Shown here piece by piece: positions 30,402-39,320 of a stretch of DNA of 64,000 nucleotides. Location: positions 19,842-83,841 of the forward strand of contig CACEAQ010000002.1 of NCBI GenBank assembly GCA_902557605.1, written 5' to 3'. Every line of letters starts with the position of its first letter. Position 1 is the stretch's first letter. A program made the translations under genes and the position numbers. Source of the DNA: an uncultured Pelagibacteraceae bacterium. Lineage in GTDB: Bacteria > Pseudomonadota > Alphaproteobacteria > Pelagibacterales > Pelagibacteraceae. The notes beneath the pieces were generated by a model that saw only the letters and a program-made list of their open reading frames with translations, did not search any database and was not told the DNA's origin.

Positions 30402-30685
30402 ACACCTTCAATCGTTTGATGTTGACGTTCTGCATAGCCTTCAAGAATAGAATGTGCATCTTGATACTCCTTTGAATTGTAAAAGCTATTAGCTTCATCA
30501 TAGGATGGAAACTCAATTACAACTGTTCTTGGAGATTTATCGCCCTCATTAGATGTATATTTTCCGCCTCTAATTAAAAATTTTCCCTTATATTTTTCAA
30601 CTGCTGCTCTAGCTTTGACAGCGTATTCTTTTAATTTTTCCTCATTAATTATACTTTTATAAACACAAACTACGTATCCTTTCAT
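30398..30685 (-). CDS. DUF1330-family protein
   Basis: A 95-aa ferredoxin-like dimeric alpha/beta-barrel protein with DUF1330 motifs: Y at the N-terminus, KYKGKFLIRGGKY, VVIEFPSYDEANSFYNSKEYQ. The biochemical function of the family is not established. Overlaps the glycosylase end by 4 nt in convergent orientation. A single-gene unit facing the purine phosphoribosyltransferase promoter. Confidence 0.8.
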   Translation of the reverse strand: MKGYVVCVYKSIINEEKLKEYAVKARAAVEKYKGKFLIRGGKYTSNEGDKSPRTVVIEFPSYDEANSFYNSKEYQDAHSILEGYAERQHQTIEGV

Positions 30686-30718
30686 TTACAACTCCTTTAA
30701 AATAAATTATTTTTTTTC

Positions 30719-31246
30719 ATGGCAGATAAACTTATCATAGATTGGAAAGAGTATAATCTAATCGTAGAAAAACTAGCAATACAAATTTATAAAAGTGGCT
30801 TCAAGCCAAATTTGTTAATTGGCATTATGCGTGGTGGAGCACCAATCATTGATGTTTTAAGTCGAGTGTTTAAATTGAAATGTGCTTACTTAGCAGTTGA
30901 ATCTTATTCAGGAGTGGGTACAGAAGATCAACAAGGGGATTTAGTTTTTTCGAGAGAAATGAGTTCTACTGTTCAGGATATGAGAGGCAATATTTTGCTG
31001 TGCGATGACTTATCTGATACTGGTATAACTTTAAATAAAAGTATTGATTGGTTGAAAAATTATCCACCTCTCAAAGATAATATTAAAGAAATAAAGACAG
31101 CAGTACTTTGGAAAAAAAAAGACTCAACTTTTGAACCAGATTTTTGTGCACAAAGGCTAGATAGTAATCCATGGATAGTTCAACCTTTTGAGCATTATGA
31201 AGAAATAAAAATTAAGGATTTAATTAATAAACATCAAAAGAATTAA
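30719..31246 (+). CDS. purine-type phosphoribosyltransferase
   Basis: A 175-aa type I PRTase with the PRPP-binding loop ILLCDDLSDTGITL and an N-terminal GIMRGGAPIIDVL. It resembles xanthine/guanine or hypoxanthine phosphoribosyltransferases and would salvage a base to its nucleotide. It is convergent with an NCS2 purine permease across a shared terminator hairpin, supporting a purine-salvage role. Base specificity cannot be set from sequence. Confidence 0.82.
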   Translation: MADKLIIDWKEYNLIVEKLAIQIYKSGFKPNLLIGIMRGGAPIIDVLSRVFKLKCAYLAVESYSGVGTEDQQGDLVFSREMSSTVQDMRGNILLCDDLSDTGITLNKSIDWLKNYPPLKDNIKEIKTAVLWKKKDSTFEPDFCAQRLDSNPWIVQPFEHYEEIKIKDLINKHQKN

Positions 31247-31277
31247 GGGCCAGAATTAACTGGCCCTAAAATTTTTA
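31247..31277. terminator. bidirectional Rho-independent terminator
   Basis: GGGCCAG (31247-31253) pairs perfectly with CTGGCCC (31260-31266) around AATTAA, followed by TAAAATTTTT. It lies between the convergent phosphoribosyltransferase and NCS2 permease genes and starts at the first base after the stop. Confidence 0.85.
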
Positions 31278-32585
31278 AGCTACGTAAAAACTAATTACAC
31301 TAAATACTGCGATTACCCAAATAGCTGGAGAAGTTTTACCAAATTTTCCCGTAAATATTTGAATTAATGCATATGAAATAAATGCGAGAGCGATACCGTT
31401 ACTGATGCTATATGTTAGCGGCATTGTTATCATTGCAACTACTGCCGGGCCTGACTCAGCTATATCATCCCACTCAATATCAGTGATATTTCTCACGAAT
31501 AATATTGCTACGTACAATAAAGCTGCACCATCAATTTCTTTTGGTAAGCTTGTAGCGAGCGGCGAAAAGAATAAACAAGCTAGGAACAAAACTCCTATTA
31601 CAAGTGAAGTCATTCCAGTTCTACCTCCGGCTTTTACTCCTGCACCTGACTCAACATAACTAGTTACAGTTGTTGTTCCCATCATTGCTCCAGCGACTGT
31701 TCCCACACTGTCAGATAACATTGCTTTGTTGATGTCTTGCACTTTACCTTTTTTATCAACTTTACCTGCTACGTTAGCAACGGATGTTAATGTTCCTGCT
31801 GTGTCGAAAAAGTCGATAAATAATAAAGTAAAAACTATTGAAGCCATACCTGCAGTGAGCGCTGCTTTAAGATCAAAATCAAATAAGTATGTCATTGGAG
31901 GTATTGAACCAACAACACCATTAAATTTTGCTAAACCAGTGGCCCAAGCTATTATACTAAATAAAAGGATACCAATTATAATGTTTCCTCTTATCTTCAT
32001 TTTCTCTAAAATAATCATAAAGACAAAAGTTAAACAACCAAGAAGCACTAAAGGATTCTTAATGTCTCCTAAAGTAACAAGTGTGACTGGGTGGTCTCCT
32101 ACTACTCCCATAATTTCTAAACCTATAATAGCTAAAAATAATCCTATCCCTGCCCCAATTCCTAGTTTTAAACTTCTCGGAATCGAGTTAATCAACCACG
32201 CTCTTAAAGGCGTAAGTGATATAGCTAAGAAGATAATTCCAGCTACTAGTACAGCGCCCAGTGCTGCTTGTGGGGTGTACCCCATTCCTGCAACCACTCC
32301 GTATGCAACAAATGCATTTATACCCATACCTGGCGCCAAACCTATAGGCCAAGTTTTTCCGTAAAATGCCATAATGAAACATGCAAGTGCCGTTGCTAAT
32401 ATCGTTGCAGTAAATACTGCACCAAAATCAAAAAAACCTTTTTCTGTTCCAGCAAATTCACCAGACAAGATAAAGGGATTTAAAAACATGATGTATGCCA
32501 TTGTAAGAAAAGTAGTTACACCAGCTATTACCTCAGTTTTAAAATTTGTTTTATGTTTTCTATACTCAAAATATTTATCCATCAT
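31275..32585 (-). CDS. NCS2-family purine permease (AzgA-like)
   Basis: A 436-aa protein with about 12-14 helices and hallmarks of the guanine/hypoxanthine permease branch: TEVIAGVTTFLTMAYIMFLNP at the N-terminus, LAPGMGINAFVAYGV, IDFFDTAGTLTSVA and GTTTVTSYVESGAGV. It imports purine bases by proton symport. A strong GGAGG Shine-Dalgarno lies upstream of the ATG. The paired phosphoribosyltransferase is convergent. Confidence 0.9.
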   Translation of the reverse strand: MMDKYFEYRKHKTNFKTEVIAGVTTFLTMAYIMFLNPFILSGEFAGTEKGFFDFGAVFTATILATALACFIMAFYGKTWPIGLAPGMGINAFVAYGVVAGMGYTPQAALGAVLVAGIIFLAISLTPLRAWLINSIPRSLKLGIGAGIGLFLAIIGLEIMGVVGDHPVTLVTLGDIKNPLVLLGCLTFVFMIILEKMKIRGNIIIGILLFSIIAWATGLAKFNGVVGSIPPMTYLFDFDLKAALTAGMASIVFTLLFIDFFDTAGTLTSVANVAGKVDKKGKVQDINKAMLSDSVGTVAGAMMGTTTVTSYVESGAGVKAGGRTGMTSLVIGVLFLACLFFSPLATSLPKEIDGAALLYVAILFVRNITDIEWDDIAESGPAVVAMITMPLTYSISNGIALAFISYALIQIFTGKFGKTSPAIWVIAVFSVISFYVA

Positions 32586-32719
32586 AAATAAAGCCTCCGT
32601 TATATGTTTATTACTCTATATAATTGTTAAAATCTTAACTAAATCGTTCATATCTACCTTGATTCAACCAATAGTAAATATATCTGTTTATAACTTTTCG
32701 TTATAAAATAAGGTTAAGA
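32586..32719. promoter_or_regulatory. divergent intergenic region, NCS2 leader and lipoprotein promoter
   Basis: On the minus strand this carries a CGGAGG ribosome-binding site for the permease. I compared the leader with the purine riboswitch core (TATA...ATATGG...CTACC) and saw no match. The rest is AT-rich with no clear element. Confidence 0.4.
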
Positions 32720-33025
32720 ATGAAAAGATTTTTTTTAACGATTTTATACACATTATTTTTGATTTCTTTCACTGGCTGCCAAACTGTCTCAAAAAAAATT
32801 GAAGATACGACAACCAAAGAAGAGCAGGAATTAAGCAAGTGGTTAAATAAAACTGAAGAAGATCTTAAAAGTTTTTATGGTCAACCTGACAAAGTTGAAT
32901 TTTTAAAAACAAGAAACAGAAATTACGTCTACACTACTAAAAAATATAAAATTAAGTGTGAGCGAAAGTTTGAAATAAACCCAAGGAATATTGTAATTGG
33001 TTTTAGTAGCAAAAATTGCTTTTAA
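32720..33025 (+). CDS. small lipoprotein, unknown function
   Basis: A 101-aa protein with signal peptide and lipobox (FLISFTGC) giving a mature lipoprotein of about 80 residues. The region LSKWLNKTEEDLKSFYGQPDKVEFLKTRNRNYVY resembles small outer-membrane lipoproteins with a SmpA/BamE-like or YnbE-like pattern of a Gly-Pro turn, but I do not recognise the family. Two cysteines near the C-terminus (KCERKF, SKNCF) may pair. It ends in a strong hairpin. Confidence 0.65.
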   Translation: MKRFFLTILYTLFLISFTGCQTVSKKIEDTTTKEEQELSKWLNKTEEDLKSFYGQPDKVEFLKTRNRNYVYTTKKYKIKCERKFEINPRNIVIGFSSKNCF

Positions 33026-33055
33026 TTACTTGCGGAGCAAATACTCCGCAAGTAA
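33026..33055. terminator. strong hairpin between convergent genes
   Basis: TTACTTGCGGAG and CTCCGCAAGTAA form a perfect 12-bp stem around CAAATA directly after the lipoprotein stop codon and just before the hspA stop. No long U-tract on either strand, so termination may be bidirectional and less than canonical. Confidence 0.75.
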
Positions 33056-33062
33056 GGTAAAC

Positions 33063-33506
33063 TTATTTAATTTCAATAAGTCTTTTTTTCTTAATTTCAG
33101 GGATAATTTTTTCACAAGAAATAGTGAGTAAACCATCTTTTAGTTCGGCATCGTTCACTTTTACATCATCTGCAATTGTAAACGACCTTGCAAAAGATCT
33201 TTGCGATATTCCTCGATGAATAACTTCATCACCTTCTTTTTCTTTAGCTCTTTTAACATCTTTTGTTTTTACAGTTAAAAGATTATCTTCATATTCAACT
33301 TCAACATCATCTTTGTTAAAACCAGCAACTGCTACTTCAATAGCATACTTATCTTTGCCTGCTTTTCGAATGTTGTATGGCGGGTAATTGCTTTGTACAG
33401 CAAGACTACCATTCCCTAACATCGACTCGAATTGATCAAACATGTCATCGAATCCAATGCTAAAAGGTCTAAGTGAATTAAAGATCGATAGATCCTTACT
33501 TGTCAT
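33063..33506 (-). CDS. hspA: small heat-shock protein Hsp20/IbpA family
   Basis: A 147-aa alpha-crystallin-domain chaperone that holds unfolding proteins. FDDMFDQFESML lies at the N-terminus, YNIRKAGKDKYAIEVAVAGF opens the domain, and the closing GLLTISCEKIIPE carries the G-x-L type motif. The track begins at 33551; the ATG at 33506 is preferred because AAAGGAGG lies 7 nt upstream and the family N-terminus fits. A sigma-32-type promoter precedes it. Confidence 0.93.
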   Translation of the reverse strand: MTSKDLSIFNSLRPFSIGFDDMFDQFESMLGNGSLAVQSNYPPYNIRKAGKDKYAIEVAVAGFNKDDVEVEYEDNLLTVKTKDVKRAKEKEGDEVIHRGISQRSFARSFTIADDVKVNDAELKDGLLTISCEKIIPEIKKKRLIEIK

Positions 33507-33563
33507 ATATCCTCCTTTGTTAGCAAGGTTAATGTCAGCCCCATTTGGCAACTGACAAAGTAG

Positions 33564-33591
33564 ATATGGGAATTATTTTTATTTTTTCAAG
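33564..33591 (-). promoter_or_regulatory. RpoH (sigma-32) promoter for hspA
   Basis: On the minus strand CTTGAA (33591-33586), a 15-nt spacer and CCCATAT (33570-33564) match the sigma-32 consensus (CTTGAA, about 13-17 nt, CCCATnT). It lies about 60 nt upstream of the hspA ATG in the 3'-flank of ptrB, leaving a leader of about 50 nt with a strong Shine-Dalgarno. Placement and gene function agree. Confidence 0.8.
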
Positions 33592-33595
33592 ATTG

Positions 33596-35680
33596 TTATT
33601 TAAAAATTTTTGCTGATTTTAAAATAAAAGAATATTCTTCTGCCAGTTCTGTGATCGCATTGTCGCGGCCAGACATTCCTCCATGACCTGCTGCTTCCAT
33701 TTTACATTTTAATAATTGAATATTATTATCAGTTTTTGTTTCTCTAAGTTTTGCAATATATTTTACTGGCTCAGAGTAAAGGACTCTATTGTCAAACAGA
33801 GATGTTGTAATAAGCATCGACGGATAATCTTTTTTCTCAAGATTATTATAAGGAGAGTAAGATAGAATATATTCAAAGTACTCTTTACTTTTTATTGGAT
33901 TTCCCCACATCTCCCATTCGCCTGGTGTTAACGGTAATTTTTCATTTAACATAGTTGTCATTGTGTCTACAAATGGAACTAACAAAAGCATTCCAAAAAA
34001 TAAATCTGGAGACAAATTAGCTACCGCACCACCCGTAAGACCTCCAGCTGATCCACCATAAAAACAAATTCCACCCTTATAAGTATATCTTTGATTTATC
34101 AAATGATTTGCACATGCTACATAATCTAAAAAAGTATTTTTCTTTAATTTTTTTTTACCTTCAGCGTGCCAGTTATCACCAAGGTCGCCTCCACCTCTAA
34201 TATGAGCTATTGCAAAAATAATTCCTCTATCTACAAGACAAAATCTTGAAGCACTAAATGAACAATTAACCGAGTGTTTATAAGCTCCGTAGCTATAGAG
34301 CAATACTTTTGATTTTCCATTCTTTTTTGAGTCTTTTAATCTTACTAAACTAATTGGAATTAAACGCCCATCATGTGATTTAGCCTTGATTCTCTCTACC
34401 ACATATTTTTTTGGATCATGACCAGACGGAATTTCTGTTTCTTTAACTAATTTTTTTTCTTTATTGACGATATTATACTCGTAAACCCTTCCTGGAGTTG
34501 CCATACTCTCCCAACTTACTCTTATCATTGAAGTATTTGTATCTCTTTGCATTAAAGAAATTCCAGGAACGCCTATTGGTTCATCTGAAATTTTAATTTC
34601 TTCTTCTTTGTTAGTGTTAAGATTTCTCACAAAAAGTTTTGGTATAGCATCAGACTTTTCAGATCTAAGGATATAATCATCTAAAAATTCAAATCCACCT
34701 ATAACGGTTTCTTTTTTTGCGGGAACAAAAACTTCTAATTTCTCTATTTGATTAGTCTTACATCTGAGCACCTTATAATCTCTAGCTTCTTCATTGGTAT
34801 GCACATAAAAATAACCTTGCCAAGAGTCTATTGAATAACGAACATCATTTTTTCTTTTTTGAAAAAGTCTGGGTTTTATTTCTTTAGAGTCTGTGGGAAA
34901 AAAATATTCCTCAGTTGTGATGTGATCGGATGTTCCAATTATGAAATATTTTTCATCAGAAGTAATACCAATACCGCAAGTAAAAGTTTCGTCTTTTTCC
35001 TCAAATATTAGCTGATCTTTATCGGTCGATGTTCCAAGGACATGTTTGAAAATTTGTCTTGGTCTATGATATTCATCTAATTTTGAATAAAAGAAACTTT
35101 TATTATCCAAGGCCCAAGTAACACTACCACTAGTATTTTCAATTATATCTTTTTCATTTTTTCCTGTTCTAAGATCTCTTAAATAAATTGTGTAATATTC
35201 TGATCCTTTTAAATCGAGAGAATAAGCAATAAAATTATCACAATAAGAAGTGCTTACAGTTCCAACACCAAAGTATTCTGAACCAGAATTCTTTTTCTCC
35301 AAATCACCATCAAAAAAAACTTCCTCAGGCTTAGAGCCATCAATGAGTTGCCTCATTCTTTTTCCATAATTACCCTTGGCTTCTGTCTTAATCCAATAAT
35401 AATATCTTTTATCTTTATATTTTAATCCAGTATCATCTAATTTTATTTTTCCTTTTATTTCGTTAAATAAGTTTTTCTGTAGTTCCTTAACGTCCGCAAA
35501 GTAGTCTTCAGTTATTCTGTTGTTAGCTTCTATGTAATCTTTGACTTCGGTATTTAATTTTTTTGGATCCTTTAAAACATCAAGGATATTTGGTTGATCT
35601 ACCCAAGAATAATCATCTTCTAGTGGAATCCCGTGGTAATTTTTCGTAGTCTTAATTTTTTTAAGTTTTGGTATATTCAT
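33596..35680 (-). CDS. ptrB: oligopeptidase B (S9A serine peptidase)
   Basis: A 694-aa prolyl-oligopeptidase-family enzyme: N-terminal beta-propeller (YHGIPLEDDYSWVD...), C-terminal alpha/beta hydrolase with catalytic Ser in CFYGGSAGGLTGG, Asp in SLFDNRVLYSEPVKY and His in EAAGHGGMSGR. Oligopeptidase B cleaves short peptides after basic residues in the cytoplasm or periplasm; no signal peptide is seen. Located upstream of hspA but separated by the heat-shock promoter. Confidence 0.92.
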   Translation of the reverse strand: MNIPKLKKIKTTKNYHGIPLEDDYSWVDQPNILDVLKDPKKLNTEVKDYIEANNRITEDYFADVKELQKNLFNEIKGKIKLDDTGLKYKDKRYYYWIKTEAKGNYGKRMRQLIDGSKPEEVFFDGDLEKKNSGSEYFGVGTVSTSYCDNFIAYSLDLKGSEYYTIYLRDLRTGKNEKDIIENTSGSVTWALDNKSFFYSKLDEYHRPRQIFKHVLGTSTDKDQLIFEEKDETFTCGIGITSDEKYFIIGTSDHITTEEYFFPTDSKEIKPRLFQKRKNDVRYSIDSWQGYFYVHTNEEARDYKVLRCKTNQIEKLEVFVPAKKETVIGGFEFLDDYILRSEKSDAIPKLFVRNLNTNKEEEIKISDEPIGVPGISLMQRDTNTSMIRVSWESMATPGRVYEYNIVNKEKKLVKETEIPSGHDPKKYVVERIKAKSHDGRLIPISLVRLKDSKKNGKSKVLLYSYGAYKHSVNCSFSASRFCLVDRGIIFAIAHIRGGGDLGDNWHAEGKKKLKKNTFLDYVACANHLINQRYTYKGGICFYGGSAGGLTGGAVANLSPDLFFGMLLLVPFVDTMTTMLNEKLPLTPGEWEMWGNPIKSKEYFEYILSYSPYNNLEKKDYPSMLITTSLFDNRVLYSEPVKYIAKLRETKTDNNIQLLKCKMEAAGHGGMSGRDNAITELAEEYSFILKSAKIFK

Positions 35681-35693
35681 AACTGGAAATTAT

Positions 35694-36206
35694 ATGAATT
35701 TGTTTTTATTAGGAATTATCATTTTTGTCATTGTTTATTTGTTTTTAAACTGGTTTGCGAGAGCTAGTTCAAAGAAAATAGCTACTAGCATAAAAAAAAT
35801 TGCAATTTATATATCACTAATTCTTGCCGTTCTATTTACAGTAGCTGGAAAATTTATTTTTAGTTTACCAATGTGGTTGATCTTGCTCTCTGGACTTAAA
35901 ATAAAAGGATTTACGGCTCTACAAATGTATCAATTATGGAGATTAATTCAGTTTATGAAAAACAATACTGGTAGGTTTTCTCAAGGGGAATTCGGAAAAT
36001 CACCAGGCTCATCAAGTCTTACATCTGAAGAGGCCTATAAATTATTGGGTCTTAAAAAAGGAGCAAGCAAAGAAGAAGTATTAAAAGCAGCTAATCAACT
36101 ACAAAAAAAAATTCATCCTGACATGAACCGAAATGTGGACAGTTCTAGATTAAGTCAGTTAGTAAATGAAGCTAAAGAAAAAATAATTAAAACCGATTTT
36201 AGTTAG
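35694..36206 (+). CDS. membrane-anchored J-domain protein
   Basis: A 170-aa protein with two N-terminal membrane segments (residues about 2-20 and 38-62) and a C-terminal J-like domain (TSEEAYKLLGLKKGASKEEVLKAANQL) containing the HPD tripeptide in KIHPDMN. This layout resembles alphaproteobacterial relatives of mitochondrial Tim14/Pam18, which stimulate Hsp70 at a membrane. The client process is unknown. It is convergent with the GT9 gene, with an 8-nt overlap. Confidence 0.82.
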   Translation: MNLFLLGIIIFVIVYLFLNWFARASSKKIATSIKKIAIYISLILAVLFTVAGKFIFSLPMWLILLSGLKIKGFTALQMYQLWRLIQFMKNNTGRFSQGEFGKSPGSSSLTSEEAYKLLGLKKGASKEEVLKAANQLQKKIHPDMNRNVDSSRLSQLVNEAKEKIIKTDFS

Positions 36207-37158
36207 ACAAAAGCTCAATACATTTATTATAAACTTTGTCGAAAGAGATATTATCTGCTCCTAAAGTGTCGTGAGTTGTTGTTTCCTCGGTTTCACCCTC
36301 AGGCACAATTATTTCGATATTTTTAGAATATTTGCCATAAGCTTGAACTGGGCTATCCATAAATAATGCTAGACATTTTAAATTTAATGCAGATGAGATA
36401 TGAAGCCACCCAGTGTCATTACCAATATATAAATCACAATTTTTAATGATTGGCAGCGTTTCTCTAATTTTTAAGTCTTTAAATGAGGTACACTTATCTT
36501 TAATATTTGAATTAAAAATTTCACTAATCAGCTCTTTGTCATTTTTACCAGCAGCAATGTAAAATTTAGATGGCACTATTTTATTTATCTTTTCGCATAA
36601 TTTAATATAATTTTTTATAGACCATCTTTTTGTAGGACCGCTAGCGGAAATACCTAAACAAATATGCTTAAATTCTTTGGCAAATTTCTTTCTAGATTTT
36701 TCTATTTTTTCTTTATTAAGTTGTAAGTTTGGCTGTGTAGAAACAATTGAACCTAACTCATACTCAGTAAAGATTTTTGCAGAAGTCACAAAATTATCTT
36801 TTTTTCTAAATAACGGATATTGAGATATTTTTTTTATTCCAGCTAGTTTTGAAATTAAAAAATATCTTAATGAACTACTGAAGATAAATACTTTATTAAA
36901 TTTTTTTTCTCTTAATTTTTTTGCAAGATTAAAAAAGCCAGATATACCATCATGAGACCCAGCATTTGTTTTTGTTCGTTCTAAAGTGATAATCTCATTA
37001 ATTTGATCATCATCCATTAAAAGATCGCTTGCTCTTGAATTCGCTTTTACCAAAAGAGAGACCGGTGAATTGCACTTTTTAGAAATTGCATGAATATATG
37101 GAAGATAAATAACCATATCCCCCATACCAATTTTAGGTTGTATTACTAAAACTTTCAT
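36199..37158 (-). CDS. glycosyltransferase family 9 (heptosyltransferase-like)
   Basis: A 319-aa GT-B protein: N-terminal QPKIGMGDMVIYLPYI, central CLGISASGPTKRWSIKNY and the ADP-heptose-binding region YIGNDTGWLHISSALNLKCLALF. GT9 enzymes add heptose or similar residues to the lipopolysaccharide core. No other LPS-core genes adjoin. Monocistronic by appearance. Acceptor and donor not assignable from sequence alone. Confidence 0.85.
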   Translation of the reverse strand: MKVLVIQPKIGMGDMVIYLPYIHAISKKCNSPVSLLVKANSRASDLLMDDDQINEIITLERTKTNAGSHDGISGFFNLAKKLREKKFNKVFIFSSSLRYFLISKLAGIKKISQYPLFRKKDNFVTSAKIFTEYELGSIVSTQPNLQLNKEKIEKSRKKFAKEFKHICLGISASGPTKRWSIKNYIKLCEKINKIVPSKFYIAAGKNDKELISEIFNSNIKDKCTSFKDLKIRETLPIIKNCDLYIGNDTGWLHISSALNLKCLALFMDSPVQAYGKYSKNIEIIVPEGETEETTTHDTLGADNISFDKVYNKCIELLSN

Positions 37159-37201
37159 TTTAATTTTAATATAACTTAGATAAAATAATTTAGGTAAGAT
37201 T

Positions 37202-38092
37202 ATGATTAAAAAAGGTGTTTACGCTGCAAGTTTAAGCATCCTTAATAAGGAAAAAACTTTAAATATCGATTTGACTATTAACCATGCGGTTAATGCAATT
37301 AAAAGTGGCTTACACGGAGTATTTTTTTTTGGTTCAACTGGGCAAAGTCAATTAATTTCTATTACAGAAAAAAAAGAATTTATTGCAAAAATATCAAGTC
37401 ACAAAATGAGAAAACAATTCTTTTTAGGTACGGGGTGTAATTCCTTAAATGAAAATATAGATTTAATTAAATATGCCATGGAATATGATTTTAGGGATTT
37501 TTTAATTATGCCACCTGCATATTATAAAGGAAACACCGATGAAGGGGTGTTAAACTTTTACTCAAGTATTGTAAAGTCGGCACCAAAAATAAAAATTATT
37601 CTTTATAATTTTGAAAAACTAAGTGGTTATAAGTTTTCCCCTGAAGCAGTCACAAGGTTAGTAAAATTATTTCCAGAAAATATAATAGGCTGCAAAGATT
37701 CAAGTTATAATTTATTTGAGATATTAAGATTAAAAAACTTTTTAATGTTTCCTGGTTCAGAGGCAAAATTACTTAAAGGTTTAAAACTTGGATGCTCCGG
37801 ATGTATTTCAGCTGTAACAAATGTTACACATTCACTTGCCAGGCAAGTATTTAATGATTTTGAAGATCGGAAAAATCAAACTGAAAATGAGCAATTAATT
37901 GCAGTAAGAGAAACTTTCGATCAATATAATTTGATATCAGCATTGCATAGTTTTCATTCGCTAAAAGATCAAAATTATAAGAATATACTACCTCCATTAA
38001 CTTTACTAAGTGAAAATAAACAAAAAGAGCTTATGAAAAAATTGAATGGATTAAATTTTTCATTAGAAAAAAATAAAGTAGCATACTCATGA
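37202..38092 (+). CDS. dihydrodipicolinate synthase/N-acetylneuraminate lyase family aldolase
   Basis: A 296-aa TIM-barrel class I aldolase with FFGSTGQSQLISITEKKEF, ILYNFEKLSG and the Schiff-base lysine in NIIGCKDSSYNL. The motifs deviate from true DapA (GTTGE is GSTGQ), so a sugar-acid or keto-acid aldolase is more likely than lysine biosynthesis. Overlaps Cfa by 4 nt (ATGA), implying co-translation. Confidence 0.82.
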   Translation: MIKKGVYAASLSILNKEKTLNIDLTINHAVNAIKSGLHGVFFFGSTGQSQLISITEKKEFIAKISSHKMRKQFFLGTGCNSLNENIDLIKYAMEYDFRDFLIMPPAYYKGNTDEGVLNFYSSIVKSAPKIKIILYNFEKLSGYKFSPEAVTRLVKLFPENIIGCKDSSYNLFEILRLKNFLMFPGSEAKLLKGLKLGCSGCISAVTNVTHSLARQVFNDFEDRKNQTENEQLIAVRETFDQYNLISALHSFHSLKDQNYKNILPPLTLLSENKQKELMKKLNGLNFSLEKNKVAYS

Positions 38093-39294
38093 TACTAGCA
38101 AGGATATTTTCAAAAATTTATAAAGAAGGAGGCATAATATTAATTGACGCCAAGGGACAAAAATATATTTGCGCAAATCCTAGAAAAGAAAAACCGGTAA
38201 CATTAAAACTTTTAAAAGATAATTTACAATGGAAATTATTAATTGACCCTGAACTTGAATTTCCTGAGGCATATATGAGAAATGAGATCATTATTGAAAA
38301 TGCATCGTTAAAAGATTTTTTAATGGATTTGATTAAAAATCTTGGCAGAAATGAAGTTTCAAGAGCGAGCTTGATAACAAAGAAAATCTATCAAGCTTGG
38401 AGATACCTTACAAATTTTAATTTGCCTAGTAAGTCCCGAAAAAATATTGAACATCATTATGATATTGGCGGAAAAAGAGGTGAAAAACTTTATGATATTT
38501 TCTTAGATACAAAACATAGATTATATTCATGTGCTTATTGGAAAGATGAAACTAAAACTCTCGAAGACGCTCAACAAAATAAAATAGACCATATTGTAAA
38601 GAAACTAGATATTAAAGAGGGTTCAAAAGTTCTTGAAGTAGGTTGTGGTTGGGGCGGGATGGCGCTTGAAATAGCTAAACAAAAAAAATGTGAAGTAACT
38701 GGTATTTCTTTAAGCAAAAATCAAATCATATATTGTAAAGAAAAGGCAAAGGAGCTTGGATTAGACAATCAAGTAAAGTTTGAACTACTCGATTATAGAG
38801 AGGCACAAGGAAGCTACGATAGGATTTACTCAGTTGGTATGTTTGAACATGTAGGTAAGAAATTTTACTCAACTTTTTTTAAAACAATGAATCGATTACT
38901 GAAAGATGATGGTCTTTTTTTATTGCATACAATTGGAGTAGTGGACAAACCATCGCCTCCTAATAAATTTATAAATAAATATATTTTTCCAGGGGGAGTT
39001 TGTCCATCTTTTAGCCAAATAATAACACCCTTAGAAAAGACAGGATTAATAGTAGCAGACTCCGAAACACTTATCAGACATTACGACAAAACTTTAGAAA
39101 GCTGGCTAGAAAGGTTCTTAAATAAAAAAAATCTTGTTAAAGATTTGTTTGACGAAAAATTTGTAAAAATGTGGGAATTTTATTTAGCTAGTTGTGCAGC
39201 CGCCTTTAAATATCGTGATCTTGTTGTTTTTCAATTACAAATTGTCAAGAACTTTCAATCAGCACATAGAACAAGAGACTATATATATTCATAA
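38089..39294 (+). CDS. cfa: cyclopropane-fatty-acyl-phospholipid synthase family methyltransferase
   Basis: A 401-aa SAM-dependent enzyme. SAM-binding motif VLEVGCGWGGMALEIA, then GISLSKNQIIYCKEKA, YSVGMFEHVGKKFYSTFF and LLHTIGVVDKP are all characteristic of Cfa. It would methylenate unsaturated acyl chains of membrane lipids. Expression is likely coupled to the upstream aldolase by the 4-nt overlap. Confidence 0.9.
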   Translation: MILARIFSKIYKEGGIILIDAKGQKYICANPRKEKPVTLKLLKDNLQWKLLIDPELEFPEAYMRNEIIIENASLKDFLMDLIKNLGRNEVSRASLITKKIYQAWRYLTNFNLPSKSRKNIEHHYDIGGKRGEKLYDIFLDTKHRLYSCAYWKDETKTLEDAQQNKIDHIVKKLDIKEGSKVLEVGCGWGGMALEIAKQKKCEVTGISLSKNQIIYCKEKAKELGLDNQVKFELLDYREAQGSYDRIYSVGMFEHVGKKFYSTFFKTMNRLLKDDGLFLLHTIGVVDKPSPPNKFINKYIFPGGVCPSFSQIITPLEKTGLIVADSETLIRHYDKTLESWLERFLNKKNLVKDLFDEKFVKMWEFYLASCAAAFKYRDLVVFQLQIVKNFQSAHRTRDYIYS

Positions 39295-39320
39295 AAACTG
39301 TTATTAAATTAAGTAACAGC

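Noticed and set aside
31726-32364. 212-aa plus-strand ORF opposite the NCS2 permease
   Set aside because: Low-complexity frame shadow of a strongly supported membrane protein; it shows no family motifs of its own.
32586-32719. Purine riboswitch ahead of the NCS2 permease
   Set aside because: The reverse-complement leader lacks the conserved core (TATGG, CTACC, loop-loop pair). Only a good Shine-Dalgarno is clear.
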